Shown here in pieces: positions 11,556 through 22,201 of a stretch of DNA of 26,705 bases. The stretch is from the NCBI GenBank assembly GCA_025094145.1, contig JALLLS010000158.1, positions 1-26,705 of the forward strand, given 5' to 3'. The stretch is from Spinellus fusiger. Lineage: Eukaryota > Mucoromycota > Mucoromycetes > Mucorales > Phycomycetaceae. The notes below the pieces were generated by a model, which worked only from the letters and a program-made list of their open reading frames with translations, was not told the origin of the DNA and made no database searches. A program made the position numbers and the translations under genes. Every line of letters starts with the position of its first letter. The stretch's first letter is position 1.

Positions 11556-12853
11556 CTAAAGACTTTTCCATAATGCTTCGTATTGGCCCTCGAATTCTTT
11601 GATACATTGAGGAATGTTGGTGATAACAATGTTTTCTCTGTTCTTGAATCTAGCTCCCTTTGACCAATTGAAGCTCCCATTGATCAGTGTTGAATGGTCC
11701 ACCACAGCAAACTTATTATGCATGTAGCCACTGCTATTTTCTGTTTTGTAGGGAATCCCATGGTCGCTCTGGAGTCTTTTGGCGTCTGCTTCTTTAAGAG
11801 AGGATTGTTGATTGTCGGTGATAATTCGAATATTCACTTTACGCTTCTTGGCAGCAATCAAGACATCTGCTATATCGTCGTCTGTTAGTGAGAAGATGCA
11901 GATATCAATGGATTGTTTGGCGGAGTTGATAGTGGATATAAATGCCTATAAGTACCCATGGACACACAGTTATTACCCTTCTTTCTTGTGATATATCTGT
12001 TTGTTACCTACATTAAAACTGTGTTCAGAAGGAAAGAAATAGGCTTTTGAGAAATATCCATGGGAGAGAACATTGCCATGATTGACAATTGAAGTAAAGT
12101 AGCGGGCGACATCCTTTGGACCTGCCCCCACCTGTATAGCCTTTATTTTCCCCATCTCTGGCACTAACTGATCATTGATGTCTGATCGCTTTTTACGTGT
12201 GGGTTTGACTTTTGGCACCACAGCATCCAATGAACTCTTGGATGCTTTCCTCACCTTTGGCTTATGGGCTGTACGTTTAGGGCGCTCTTTGATAAGTGCT
12301 TTTTTGTGATCTCCTTCATTGTCGGGAATATAATCAGCATCAGAATCAGAATTACCTCTTCTATAATAAGTGTCTTCTGACAATGACAGTGACGCACTAG
12401 TATTTGACTGAGTTTTAGCCTTGGCTCCCTTTTTGTTAGATGCTTTCGAGGGAGGAGGCTGTGTGTTGGTTGGACGAACTTCTTCCGAGAAAGCCATTTG
12501 AAGAGGACTAGAGATACATATCTGCAACCATTCTATGATGTGGAGGTCTTTTCTGTGCTGGCAGGACTTGATGGCTGCACTGAACATTTGATTGACTATT
12601 TTAGCTATATTGGACGGGCTGTTTGATTTGTTCTTGAGAAGGATTTTCAGACGATCAAGTACTTCATCCTTTAGGTCTTCATGTTCTATTAGATTGGCTG
12701 ACATTGACATTGTCTATTCAAGATAAATATACATCAATCTACATCAACACCTCATACCATATCAAGGAGCTGCTGGAAATTGGCATTCCTGATATCAGCT
12801 GAGGATAACTTTGGTGCTGCTGGAGCACAGAAAATATCTCGCAATATGTTCAT
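11556..12853 (-). CDS. Phospholipase D-family nuclease/hydrolase, MitoPLD (PLD6/Zucchini)-like
   Basis: Exons on the minus strand are 12853-12758, 12713-12012 and 11945-11556 (395 aa; introns 44 and 66 nt). The C-terminal half matches single-HKD PLD enzymes of the MitoPLD/Zucchini group. AYFFPSEHSFN is followed by FISTINSAKQSIDICIFSLT, DVLIAAKKRKVNIRIITDNQ, and the catalytic HNKFAVVD at about residues 342-349 with INGSFNWS after it. Such proteins dimerise to form one active site and act on cardiolipin or on RNA. Unlike animal MitoPLD, no N-terminal membrane segment is seen. Instead there are about 75 residues of helical character, then a Ser/Lys/Pro-rich linker with basic clusters (RPKRTAHKPKVRK, PTRKKR) that could be nuclear signals. 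I took the donor at GTAGGT (12011) because it keeps the frame. Substrate and location are unknown. Confidence 0.85.
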
Positions 12854-14763
12854 GAAGAATGAAGTTCCTTGGAGTAGTGGAGAAAGAAGAGAGGTGGATT
12901 GTTGATGATAAACGAGAAGAGATAAGCAGGAAAAAGGCAGTATAAATTCAACAGTAGATATTTCAACAAAAACTAGGTCACATAGGACATTTTATGACAT
13001 TTGTATACCTACTTTGTAGCAAATACTATACAAAGAAAGCTGCTACATTCCTAGTAAAGATAAACTTTGTGTTTACTAGGCTCACTCTATTTTCAATTTC
13101 AAATAAGGATAAGAGAGCACATCCTTAAAGCCCCGATTTAGCACTCAAAGGATGAACCTGTCTCACTCTACAGTATAAGAATATGTAAAATCCCCTTGGG
13201 TATTAATTCCCCCGCATCTCGCCACCTAATTATCCTTTAAGTAAGCCATGTTATTTGTTATCTAGAAATACAATGGCTATCTTTTTCTTTTTTTTTTACC
13301 AACAAAATAAAAAACTTTTTTTTAATCTCATCACAACTCACCCTGTGTGCTCTTTGTTATTGAAATAGTAGCTATTACACAAGAATATAAATAGGCACGG
13401 CATAAGTTTACTACCAAGTCACTCGATAAGCACTTTATCTAAGGCCTTGGATCCACCCCTTCCTCTATTGATTTTCCTATTCATAGTCACATAAGACCTT
13501 CCAATGTCCCTCAGTCTTACAACAAGCAGATCTTTATTTATTTATTTTTTAAAAAAAACAATTAAGGTTTCACGTTTAGCCCACACAATGTGACATTGCT
13601 ATCAAAAAATGTACAATACAAACAGAATATACATGTGTATTTTGTTTGTATTACAGCTATGTTGTTTAATGTTAGAAAATATCCAACAGCACCCATTCAT
13701 CTCTGCTTGTTATTTCAATGGCAATAACCTAGTAATAGAGAATGACACTGTATCTCTCTAACCTCTGTTCTTATCTCGGTAAAAGCAAGATTCTTTATTG
13801 AACCTAATTCTGATTTCGTATCACAGGAAAACTCATCTCCAAATATATAATTGAATCCTTGGAAGAATCTAGGAAAATACCATAGGGAAGAAGAAGAAAA
13901 GGAGGGGCTCTGAATATCCAATACTATACAGTATAGTCACCCATATGCAGCCACATGCAGACAACTTTCTTTGAGGCTTCAATGAAAGGAATCTTCATTC
14001 ATATCTTTATTAAATAAATAGTTCATTTTATGCAGCTGTAGGCTATTGACTAACACCATCTTAATAGTAAACACATAGACTGGTATTGCAACGATTTCAC
14101 AATATTAAATTCGGTCTATCCAGAAAGAGAATATTATCATTACATCACAGTAATATTATAGAATAGATTATAAAAACTATATCAATGAATTCTCAGTTAG
14201 AGGGTCATAGTTGTGACAATAAAAGTATGTTTATGGAATAGAGAATTGAATGATTAAACAGCAGATCTTAACTCAGTGTTCAACCTGCAGGATTTTATTT
14301 AGTGCCAAAATCAAAGACAATAATAATCACTATGTTTTTTCTTTCTTCTTTATCGATACGCATAATACCAATCTATATTTTTTTACATTCACGTGTTAGA
14401 TAAAGCAATAGTTCAAAGCAGTAGCAATATTGATTTAAAGGCTGGGAAACTTTAATATGGGTATTATGAGGTCGAGTACTAAGATTGGAAAAAAAATCTA
14501 GTAACAGATAAAGCATGCAGTTATTCACTAGAAGATAGATATATGAATAATTTTGGGGATATTGGTAGAGACTTTTCAGTTAGATAGACAAGTTGGATTC
14601 GTTGGATAAGGTGTACAATATTTGGACAAGTTATACAGTATCAGGTAGAAGAAGAATAAAGTATTTCATTTTCTGATAAGATTCTTGTTTGGGGAAATAT
14701 TTATTACTTGTAATAAAAACACGCACTAAACACACACTAGAGACTTAATAAATAGATAAATTA
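12854..14763. other. Gene-poor AT-rich region
   Basis: No gene is supported over about 1.9 kb. The first 100 bp are the probable upstream region of the PLD-family gene. The rest is AT-rich with poly-T or poly-A runs (13289-13323 and 13536-13560). Short ORFs lack protein-like composition. No tRNA-like structure or clear repeat family member was recognised. The segment marks the move from the compact gene block to the repeat-rich half of the window. Confidence 0.4.
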
Positions 14764-15931
14764 TAAAGAAGGTCAACAGGATAATAAGTAAATATTTATT
14801 GGGTGGAAACCCTTAGTATTGGGTGCTTCCACCCTTAGCCTCTATAACAGCCCTACATCTCCGATGCATGCTGGCAATAAGGGTGTCTGTGGTGTCCTTG
14901 GGAATAGTCTCCCATTATTCTAACAAGAGCACCTCCAAATCTTGGAGAGTGCTTCTTGGAGTCATTCTCTTTCTGATGGCCCTGTCAAGTTCTTCCCATA
15001 AATGTTTTATAAGGTTGAGGTCGGGGTTTTGTGAGGACCACCCCTCCATAGTGGTAATACCCCTCTCATCCTTCCACAGCCTGGACTCTTTGCTCTTATG
15101 ACAGCTATTATTGTCCTCTTGAAGATCTCAATGCATATTCTACTGTCTATACTGCCCTTCACAGTCACCAACCTTCCAACACCTTCACCAGAGAAGGAAC
15201 TCCACACCATCACACTAACGCTACCAAACTTCATGGTGGGCTTGATGTTCTTTGGGAGCAGCCCTTCCTTTTTCTTGCGCACTACTCTGTTGTGGTTGTT
15301 AGTCCTCATCAACTGGTACCTTGACTCATCGGACCAAATGACTGTCCTCCAGTCTTCCTCAGTCCAATGGAGGTGGACCTTGGCCCAAGCAGGCCTCAAC
15401 TTCTTGTGCTTATTGGTGAGAGAAGGTTTCTTAACCACCCTACAAGAAAGCAGGCCAAGCTTCTTCATCGATTTTCTAAAAGTGTTCATGGACACTTGGG
15501 TGATCATCTGCTTATGAAGCTGATCCATTGTCTGGAATGAATCCCTTCCCACTTCGCAACTGACCTTTCTCTCTTCCCTCTCATTAAGAATAGGCTTGCA
15601 CCCAATGCTCTTCTTGGCCTTGAAGAAACCAGTTTCTATGTATCTCTTTAAGATACGAGAAATAGACTGCTTACTAACTCCAAACCTAGCAGAAATGGCA
15701 ACATGAGTAGTCCCATTGACAGTGGCCTCTTGATCAATGAGACAATAATTATAGTCATCACTATTTCTTTTTTCTTTTTCCAAGAGGTTTTTTGGTTTGT
15801 TCGGTGGTGTTAGATGTGGAAAACATTAGGGTGGAAAACCGATAAATGAAGAATGTTTGATATAAAAAAAATTAAGGGTAAAATTATGCTCTGAATTTTA
15901 AATTATCCTTGTTTTATTGACCTCCACTGTA
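14764..15931 (-). mobile_element. Tc1/mariner-type DNA transposon, inactive
   Basis: A 1.17-kb element with a transposase remnant on the minus strand and degenerate terminal inverted repeats. Read inward, the right end begins TACAGTGGAGGTCAATAAAA followed by CAAGGATAAT. The left end reads TAAAGAAGGTCAACAGGATA and keeps the GGTCAA and AGGATAAT blocks with a small deletion. Both ends lie at TA dinucleotides, as expected for the TA target duplication of this superfamily. Length is close to the usual Tc1 size (1.2-1.6 kb). Exact ends are inferred from the TIR match. Confidence 0.75.
14813..15783 (-). pseudogene. Tc1-type transposase, broken
   Basis: The minus-strand reading shows a helix-turn-helix region (HVAISARFGVSKQSISRILK), then HWTEEDWRTVIWSDESRYQL with the first catalytic Asp. 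In a second frame, LQEDNNSCHKSKES has the second Asp, and NPDLNLIKHLWEEL follows. The third catalytic position, Glu in 'NPIEHLW' of active family members, is Lys here. A frameshift near 15120-15130 separates the two parts, a TAA (complement of 14915-14917) interrupts the C-terminal part, and no in-frame ATG is found at the N-terminus. The copy therefore cannot encode active transposase. The real end is the stop at 14813-14815. Confidence 0.88.
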
Positions 15932-16440
15932 GCATTATTTGCGCCAACGCCGCCATAGAGTGCAAAGACTCCTTCAGCAACAGATGCTGTATCCTCACTT
16001 CTCCTCCGATCTCTCCTCTACCACCCATTCTTAACTCGTTTAGCAAAGCCGGAAGCTGCTAGTGTAGTTGATGTATTTATTTTCAGGATTGTCCAAGTTG
16101 CTCTAAGTATCCCTCGTTGGATTTCGAATTGCCACAGGATGACGGTTATCTTTTTTTGGTGTCCTGGTTTCCTTGCTGGCATTATGGCCTTTTTGGATGT
16201 CTATTCATAATTCTTATTTACAATCATTTCCCAATTTTCATCATTTTTTACCTCATTTGAGGTTTTGTGTTTCCTCCCTCTTTGCATTATTATTTTTTCA
16301 CTTTTGTATTTGAAGTGTTTCTATGTTTATTCTTATTCTTTTCTCAAAATTTCTCATAGGGTGGCTAAAATACCCAATACGCGAATAGCACCAACACTCA
16401 AAAATAAAAATAAAATACTTTGAACTGTAGCATTATTTGA
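15932..16440. other. Unassigned segment between two copies of a 16-bp direct repeat
   Basis: This stretch starts at the right end of the first Tc1 element and differs from its surroundings in being less AT-rich at first. On the minus strand a frame of roughly 80 codons (about 16195 to 15932) has one stop, with pieces such as KPGHQKKITVILWQFEIQRG and EDTASVAEGVFALYGGVGAN. I do not recognise the protein. The 16-mer ACTGTAGCATTATTTG occurs at 15926-15941 and again at 16424-16439. The segment may be a relic of another mobile element. Confidence 0.3.
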
Positions 16441-17708
16441 GTGAACCATCTTCAAAATAGATATACAAGCTGTTGTAAGTATGGCTATTTGCGCAAGAAT
16501 CATTGTAAATGTCTAAATAATAATAAAAACCAGACAGAAAGTAGAGACATTGTGATATGACCAAGAAATGGCAGCTTTGAAAAATTAGTGAGATGAATCA
16601 GTCATATAATCCTACGAGCTATGTACTTCTTCTTCCTACAGGACAGTTTGGTTGGAATATAAATAAATGCTCAGTAAATGACCAAAATTTCAATATAAGC
16701 AGACTAAACCACTACTGCCTCAGACTAATCTACAGAAAAATAAATCATTTACATTTATTTGGAAAGCCCCCTTTATCAGTATAGAGTATATGCTAATATT
16801 GAGCAAAGTCACTTGGGCTTTATATAGCATAACCATAGTAACGTATGATAAATAGTAACTGATACTATTCAATGTTATTAAGGGCTATTTATTTCTTTTT
16901 TATTATTCTATTTCTATCTATTTCTATGAACTAATAAAAAGCTCAAACCTTTTGGTTCATCTCTATCTTTCTTCTCCCCAGTTATCACTGGAGCCTCGGT
17001 TAACTAACTGAAGGAAACCCATGATACAGGTAAACTATCTGAAAAGTGATAATAAAGTGTATCTTATTGAAATTTTCATGCAAAAGACATTATAGTGTCT
17101 AGTAGTTTTATTACGCAAATATTTGCTATTTTAGGCATCCTAATAGACTTAACAGTATCCAAAAGAAAAAAAAACTTATCTCCTTACTATTCAAAACCAT
17201 TATATTTCCTATGTATCCTTCTAGAAATGTTAGCTAGATAGATTAATTTATATTGTTTGGTAAAGTATAAAATGATTTCAAAAATTTAGTTGGCTATCTC
17301 ACCAACATGTGCAGCTGTACTAAGACACTAATATGACTTATTTAGATCATTCTATATCAAGATTTTTCTGTGTTTACAGTTTTATTTTATTTAAAACTTT
17401 TGAGATCTATTAAGCTCTCACAGGGATTTGAGTGTGTTCAATGTGCAAATTGTATAATTAGAAATAAAAAAAGCCATGTGTAGTAACTTGAATTATATCG
17501 AGGCACTGTTAGTCTTGGAATGAATTATCTAGGAACATACTCGAATAATAGGCTCGACAGAAAACACACTACTAGTCAGCTATTAAATCTCATGCAGGAC
17601 AGTTCATCAAACTATTTACTATGATTTTATATTTTATATTCACTAAATGCAATATGATTTATGATAAACTTATTGATAAAATGGTTGAAAACAACAATAA
17701 TTTGTTTA
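16441..17708. other. Gene-poor AT-rich region between Tc1 elements
   Basis: No gene, RNA or repeat can be supported. Short plus-strand ORFs (for example 16593-16784) are AT-driven and show no conserved features. The base composition is strongly AT-rich up to the left end of the second Tc1 element at 17709. Confidence 0.4.
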
Positions 17709-19038
17709 TAAAGTGACCCGACGAAAGTAATTGAATTATTTTAAATTCTAGGCTATTTAATACTAAAAATAATAAACACTATCTTTTCATAATACTTCTT
17801 TTCTTATAATTTCTAACTCATCGAACACTGAAAACATCTTCACCAGGACTCCCTGAGATGCATGGGAAATATAACAGCTTTGAAAATCGCTCAGCCATCC
17901 TGTATGAGGTACTGAACCTGAGATCTAATTAGGTCGAGGCATCTTGCATGTTCAACGCACCTATTACCACTGTATGGGACATTTTGAAGCACTAAAAAAA
18001 ACAGGCCTGTTAGTGCCTTCTCCCAAAAGTGGCCACAAGAGAAAGTTGAGCAACAGGGCCCTCTGGTGGTTGAGAAGAACAGTAGTCAGTGATTCTCATC
18101 AGACCAAGGAGGCCATCAAGGTATCAGACAAGACTCTGAAGAGGTACCTTGATGAAATGGGCTTCTACTCTTTCAGTCCAGTGGTGAGGCCTATTCTCAC
18201 CAAGAAACATATGGAGGCAAGGCTCCAGTGAGCCTATGAGCACTTTGGTTGGACCCATGAGCAGTGACAAGGGGTCGTCTGGTCCAATGAGTCCAGAGTG
18301 GAGCTGATGAGCTTTGACAGGGGCATCAAAGTCATCAGGCAGCCTTGTACGGCCTTTCCCGATTATTTCCTTGATACTAAGTTTGGAGGTGGTGGAGTGA
18401 TCGGTTGTGTTGTTTTAGTGGGGAGGGTGTTGGGAGATGGATCATAGTGGAAGACAGGATAAACTCCACCAAGTACATTGATGTCTTGGGAGATGTCTAC
18501 TGCCCCGAACTCAAGCGCATTTCTCTCCTAAAGCCTAAAGCCAGTTTCTACCTACAGGAGGACAATGCCAGACCCCATGCAAACAGGGCAACTCATGAAT
18601 GAAAGGAAGCAAAGAGTGTGGAGACTCTTCCTTACTGGCTCTCGTAAAGTCCCAATCTCAATTCAATTGAGCATCTATGGGCCTACCTAAAGAAATCCTT
18701 AGGAAAGATAGGATGGTATATTCTATAAAGGAAAAGTTGGAGGCGGCCCTGATGCTGGAATGGGGCAAAACATCAAAGGAAGTAACAGGCCATCTCATTG
18801 CCAGCATGGGGTAGAGATGCCAGGCTGTCATTAATGCCAAAGACTGATAGTGGTTACTAAGAAACACTATAATAAAAACCACCGTTATTTGTTCTAAACA
18901 CTCTTCTATGTATCTATTGAAGGTTTTAAGTCTTTAGCTTATGAATTCATAAAGTTATATCACTATTAAGAAGACTATGAATCCAAAAAAGGATATCTGC
19001 ATCTGAAAAATCACGGTTATTTGTTAAGGGTCACTTTA
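17709..19038 (+). mobile_element. Second Tc1/mariner-type transposon, inactive
   Basis: A 1.33-kb element bounded by a perfect 11-bp inverted repeat. TAAAGTGACCC is at 17709-17719 and its complement GGGTCACTTTA at 19028-19038, each ending at a TA as expected for Tc1/mariner insertion. A broken transposase lies inside on the plus strand. The termini differ from those of the element at 14764, so the two belong to different subfamilies. A related motif, GTTATTTGTT, occurs near 18875-18890 and 19015-19025 inside the right end, suggesting some internal duplication. Confidence 0.75.
17944..18895 (+). pseudogene. Tc1-type transposase, broken
   Basis: Plus-strand reading from 17944 gives KTGLLVPSPKSGHKRKLSNR, the linker of paired-type DNA-binding domains, then DKTLKRYLDEMGFYSF. 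The DDE part follows with stops: TGA at 18229-18231 and 18265-18267, then VVWSNESRVEL, in which the first catalytic Asp is Asn (codon at 18286). After a frame change, CFSGEGVGRW and LQEDNARPHANR carry the second Asp. TGA at 18600-18602 and TAA at 18645-18647 precede SPNLNSIEHLW, where the catalytic Glu remains. More stops follow toward the C-terminus. The copy is dead. Most stops fall where active relatives have Trp or Gln. Confidence 0.87.
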
Positions 19039-19620
19039 CATCAATACTCTAATATTACAAAAAAAAATACATTAATACTCTAAAAAAACTGCCTATAAAG
19101 ATCTCTGAACTTGGCTATATGTTTATTATAAATGAATAACTGTTTTCTATCAATAAACATCATTCTTTCTTAGCTTCAAAAGTCTTATCTTTATTCTTAT
19201 CTTCTGACTCTTTAGTTTATCTCAAACAACAAACGCTGATCGTGATTGAAGTAGGTTGGTTTAAAACTGTAGCTATATGGATCATAGAAATATACCAACA
19301 TATGCAACTTTATAAGATAAAAAAAGTAATTATACACTTAGGAATGACTACAGTGATTCGGTATGTTAACATAAAAAAAAACTCAATGATATCTATAGAT
19401 TTACTAACTAAAATATTAGTTTTGAATTTAACTATATTTTTTGGTTCTAAAGCATCATGAGACTAATGATATACTTAAGTGATATCCATTTAATCACTAC
19501 ATGTCATTAATATAAATATAGATTTTCACTATATAAAGACACGAGAACCCATCTATCTTACTACTTTTTATTTAAAGAAAATCCATCCTTTTCTTCCCCT
19601 TATCTTTTTGCTTGTTTATC
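19039..19620. other. Upstream region of the amine oxidase gene
   Basis: The 580 bp between the second Tc1 element and the amine oxidase start are AT-rich. Two similar 'CATxAATACTCTAA' stretches lie near 19039-19082. A small plus-strand ORF at 19242-19460 has no conserved features and is likely chance. The last 100 bp hold a TATA box and a pyrimidine-rich leader (CCTTTTCTTCCCCTTATC) before the ATG. Confidence 0.45.
19530..19537 (+). promoter_or_regulatory. TATA box of the amine oxidase gene
   Basis: TATATAAA lies about 90 bp upstream of the ATG at 19621 and is followed by a C/T-rich leader. The spacing suits a start of transcription around 19560-19580. It stands on sequence match and position only. 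Confidence 0.5.
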
Positions 19621-21778
19621 ATGGATTGTCTTGATGAAATTAACTCAACGTATCCTATGAAAGAGCCAGCTTGTCATCATCCACTGGATCAACTTACTGC
19701 CAAAGAGATTACTAGAGTGGCTAATATTGTTCAACAGTCTAATCCAGATATGAACATTATCTTCAATACTATCACTCTCAAGGAACCATCTAAAGAGCTT
19801 ATGCTTTCCTTTCTGGGTTGGAATACCAAAGAATCTCGTGTAAATCATATTGAACGTGAAGCAATTACTATTGTTCTCGAAAAGCCATCTATGAAGTGCT
19901 ACAAAGGTGTCGTGTCTCTTGATTTTGACCTTCTTAAAACATTCAAATGTGTGCCCGACGTACAACCCCTTTTGACAACAGATGATATGTTTGAGATTGA
20001 GAAAATTGTGATCGCGGACAAAGGTGTGATAGCTGAATGCCGTGAACTTGGTGTTCATGATATGTCTATGATCATTGCCGACCCTTGGGCTATTGCTCGC
20101 CATAGTGCCTATAAAGATCGCACAAACCGTCTAGCACAAGCCTTAATGTATATGCGTACATGCGAGAATGACAACCAGTATGCACACCCATTGGATTTTG
20201 TGCCTATCATTGGTAAGATACTACTCATGGCTATTTTTTTAAAACAAGTCCTAATTTGCATGTTCATAGACATTGGTTTGATGAAAGTTATTAATATTGA
20301 ACGTATTAAGCCCAGAGATAGCCAGTTTAACCGACCCAAGATTCCTCTTCAAAATCATAACTATTTGCCCGAGTTTATTGGTGAAGAGAATTTTTGCAAA
20401 GATCTCAAGCCTATTAGTATCCAACAACCAGAAGGAGTGTCTTTTAAGGTTGATGGAACAGTAATTGACTGGCAAAATTGGAACATGAAGATTTCTATGA
20501 ACTATCGTGAGGGTTTAGTGATCCATAATGTGAGCTACCTAGATGGTGAAAAGAAGCGTCCTCTTTTTTATCGTATTTCTCTCTCAGAAATGGTGGTACC
20601 TTACAGTGATCCTTCTAATCCCTATAATCGTAAACATGCCTTTGATGTTGGAGAATATGGCCTTGGACTCTGTACTAATACTCTAAATTTGGGGTGTGAT
20701 TGTCTTGGCTCCATCTACTACTTTGATGCTGTCTTCAATGACCATAAAGGAAATCCTTTAATTGTTCCAAATGCTGTTTGTCTTCATGAGGAAGACAATG
20801 GTATTCTACTAAAGCATACAGAATACAGAACCAACGCTTCTTATACCATTCGTTCTCGCCGTTTAGTAATATCTCAGATTGTCACTGGTATATGAAGATC
20901 ATCTATAAAAACATATACTGATCACTTACTCTTATATTTCATATTAACTTATAGTGGCCAACTATGATTATGGATTATACTACTACTTTTATCAAGATGG
21001 AAGTTTCCAATACGAGGTCAAGGCTACAGGAGAGCTCAACACACATGTACTTGCTGAAGATGAAACACCGGGAGGCTATGGTGTCATAGTTGCTCCCCAA
21101 ATTAATGCTCAGTCTCATCAACACCTTTTCACTATGCGCATTGATCCTATGATTGATGGTATCAACAACTCTGTCTGCCAAGTAGAAACTTCAGGTGTTC
21201 CTTATCCTACTGGTCATCCTAATAATATTTATGGCAATGGGTTCCAGACTAAAACTGAAATACTTAAAGACACCATTGAAGCTCAAAAGTCTTACAACCT
21301 TAACACTTCCAGATTCTGGAAGATTATTAATGAGAACTATATTCATCCTTATTCAGAAACACCTGTTGGATGGAAAATATACAGTCATCACCAAGTAATT
21401 CTTCTTGCTCTTGATGACTCTGTTGTGGCTCAACGTGCTGGGTTCTCCAAGAAAACGTTGTGGGTGACTCCATATGATGAAGATCAAATGTTTGCTGGTG
21501 GATTTTACTGTAACCAATCTGATGGCAATGATGGTGTAGAGAAATGGGCAAAAGAAGGCCAAAGCATTAGAAACAGGGACATTGTTGTATGGTTTACCTT
21601 TGGAATTACTCACATTCCACGTGTAGAAGATTTTCCTATAATGCCAGTTGAAAAGTGTGGTTTCTATATGAAACCTAGCAACTTTTTCATCAGAAATCCC
21701 AGTATAGATGTCCCACCCGCAAGTATAAGATTGAACTGCTCTAAAATTGCAAACAAAAAACAGAAAAGAAAGATATGA
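19621..21778 (+). CDS. Copper-containing primary amine oxidase
   Basis: The enzyme oxidises primary amines to aldehydes with release of ammonia and hydrogen peroxide, using copper and a self-made topaquinone cofactor. It lets fungi use amines as nitrogen source. Exons are 19621-20212, 20270-20887 and 20955-21778 (677 aa; introns 57 and 67 nt). The topaquinone motif VANYDYGLYYYF places the modified tyrosine at residue 407. The catalytic base is expected at Asp323 in HAFDVGEYGLGLCTNTLNLG, followed by the family CDCLGSI. Copper ligands are His458 and His460 (SHQHLFTMRIDP) and His623 (GITHIPRVEDFP). The N-terminal part has the usual HPLDQLTAKEI start. There is no secretion signal, so it is probably cytosolic or peroxisomal. 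The C-terminus NKKQKRKI is not typical; a further intron with a different ending is possible. It lies alone between transposon relics yet has no damage. Confidence 0.95.
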
Positions 21779-21949
21779 CAGAATTTTATAGCAAAAATAT
21801 ATAATCCACCCTATTACTTAATTTTTCTACTGTTCAGAAACGACCAGGAACAAGTGGTGTGTTTGGTAATATAAGAATTATATTTTAAAAAGCTTTTGAT
21901 ATCTAATAAATAGCTAGTTTTTATACTTTTTCTACCTGTCATGATAGTT

Positions 21950-21957
21950 TATAAAAA
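21950..21957 (+). promoter_or_regulatory. TATA-like element before small ORF
   Basis: TATAAAAA lies 60 bp upstream of the ATG at 22010, with a leader CTTTCCATCTCATCAAC before the start. It is the main reason to consider the small ORF real. In such AT-rich DNA the match can be chance. Confidence 0.25.
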
Positions 21958-22009
21958 AAACTAGAGCAATCTCTTCTGAAACATTACCAAGTCTTTCCAT
22001 CTCATCAAC

Positions 22010-22201
22010 ATGTTGAGTGCAAGAGGCTTCCTAATTCTCAATAACAGCAATAAAAAGACAACAACAGTACAACAAACAACAACTACTACATACTGCTATT
22101 TTCAATGTAGAGGTCCCTACAAAGGAAGACAATCTAGAAGACCTTACAGCATTACAAATATTCCTCCTATTGTTGTAAATGTGAAGACTTTCCCCCCTTG
22201 A
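22010..22201 (+). CDS. Small hypothetical protein (63 aa)
   Basis: An ORF of 63 codons starts with ATG in a CATCAACATG context and follows a TATA-like element and pyrimidine-rich leader. The product is basic, with a Thr-run (QQTTTTTYCYF), a Gly/Arg patch (CRGPYKGRQSRRPYS) and a Pro-ending tail. No known domain, signal peptide or clear membrane segment is seen. It is not recognised. It could be a genuine short gene, a remnant, or chance; composition is less AT-driven than the shadow ORFs nearby, which slightly favours coding. Confidence 0.28.
   Translation: MLSARGFLILNNSNKKTTTVQQTTTTTYCYFQCRGPYKGRQSRRPYSITNIPPIVVNVKTFPP

Noticed and set aside
15098..15517. 139-aa plus-strand ORF with hydrophobic segments
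   Set aside because: Antisense shadow of the Tc1 transposase, whose minus-strand motifs are clear.
19645..20475. Minus-strand ORFs inside the amine oxidase
   Set aside because: Shadows of a well-conserved plus-strand coding sequence.
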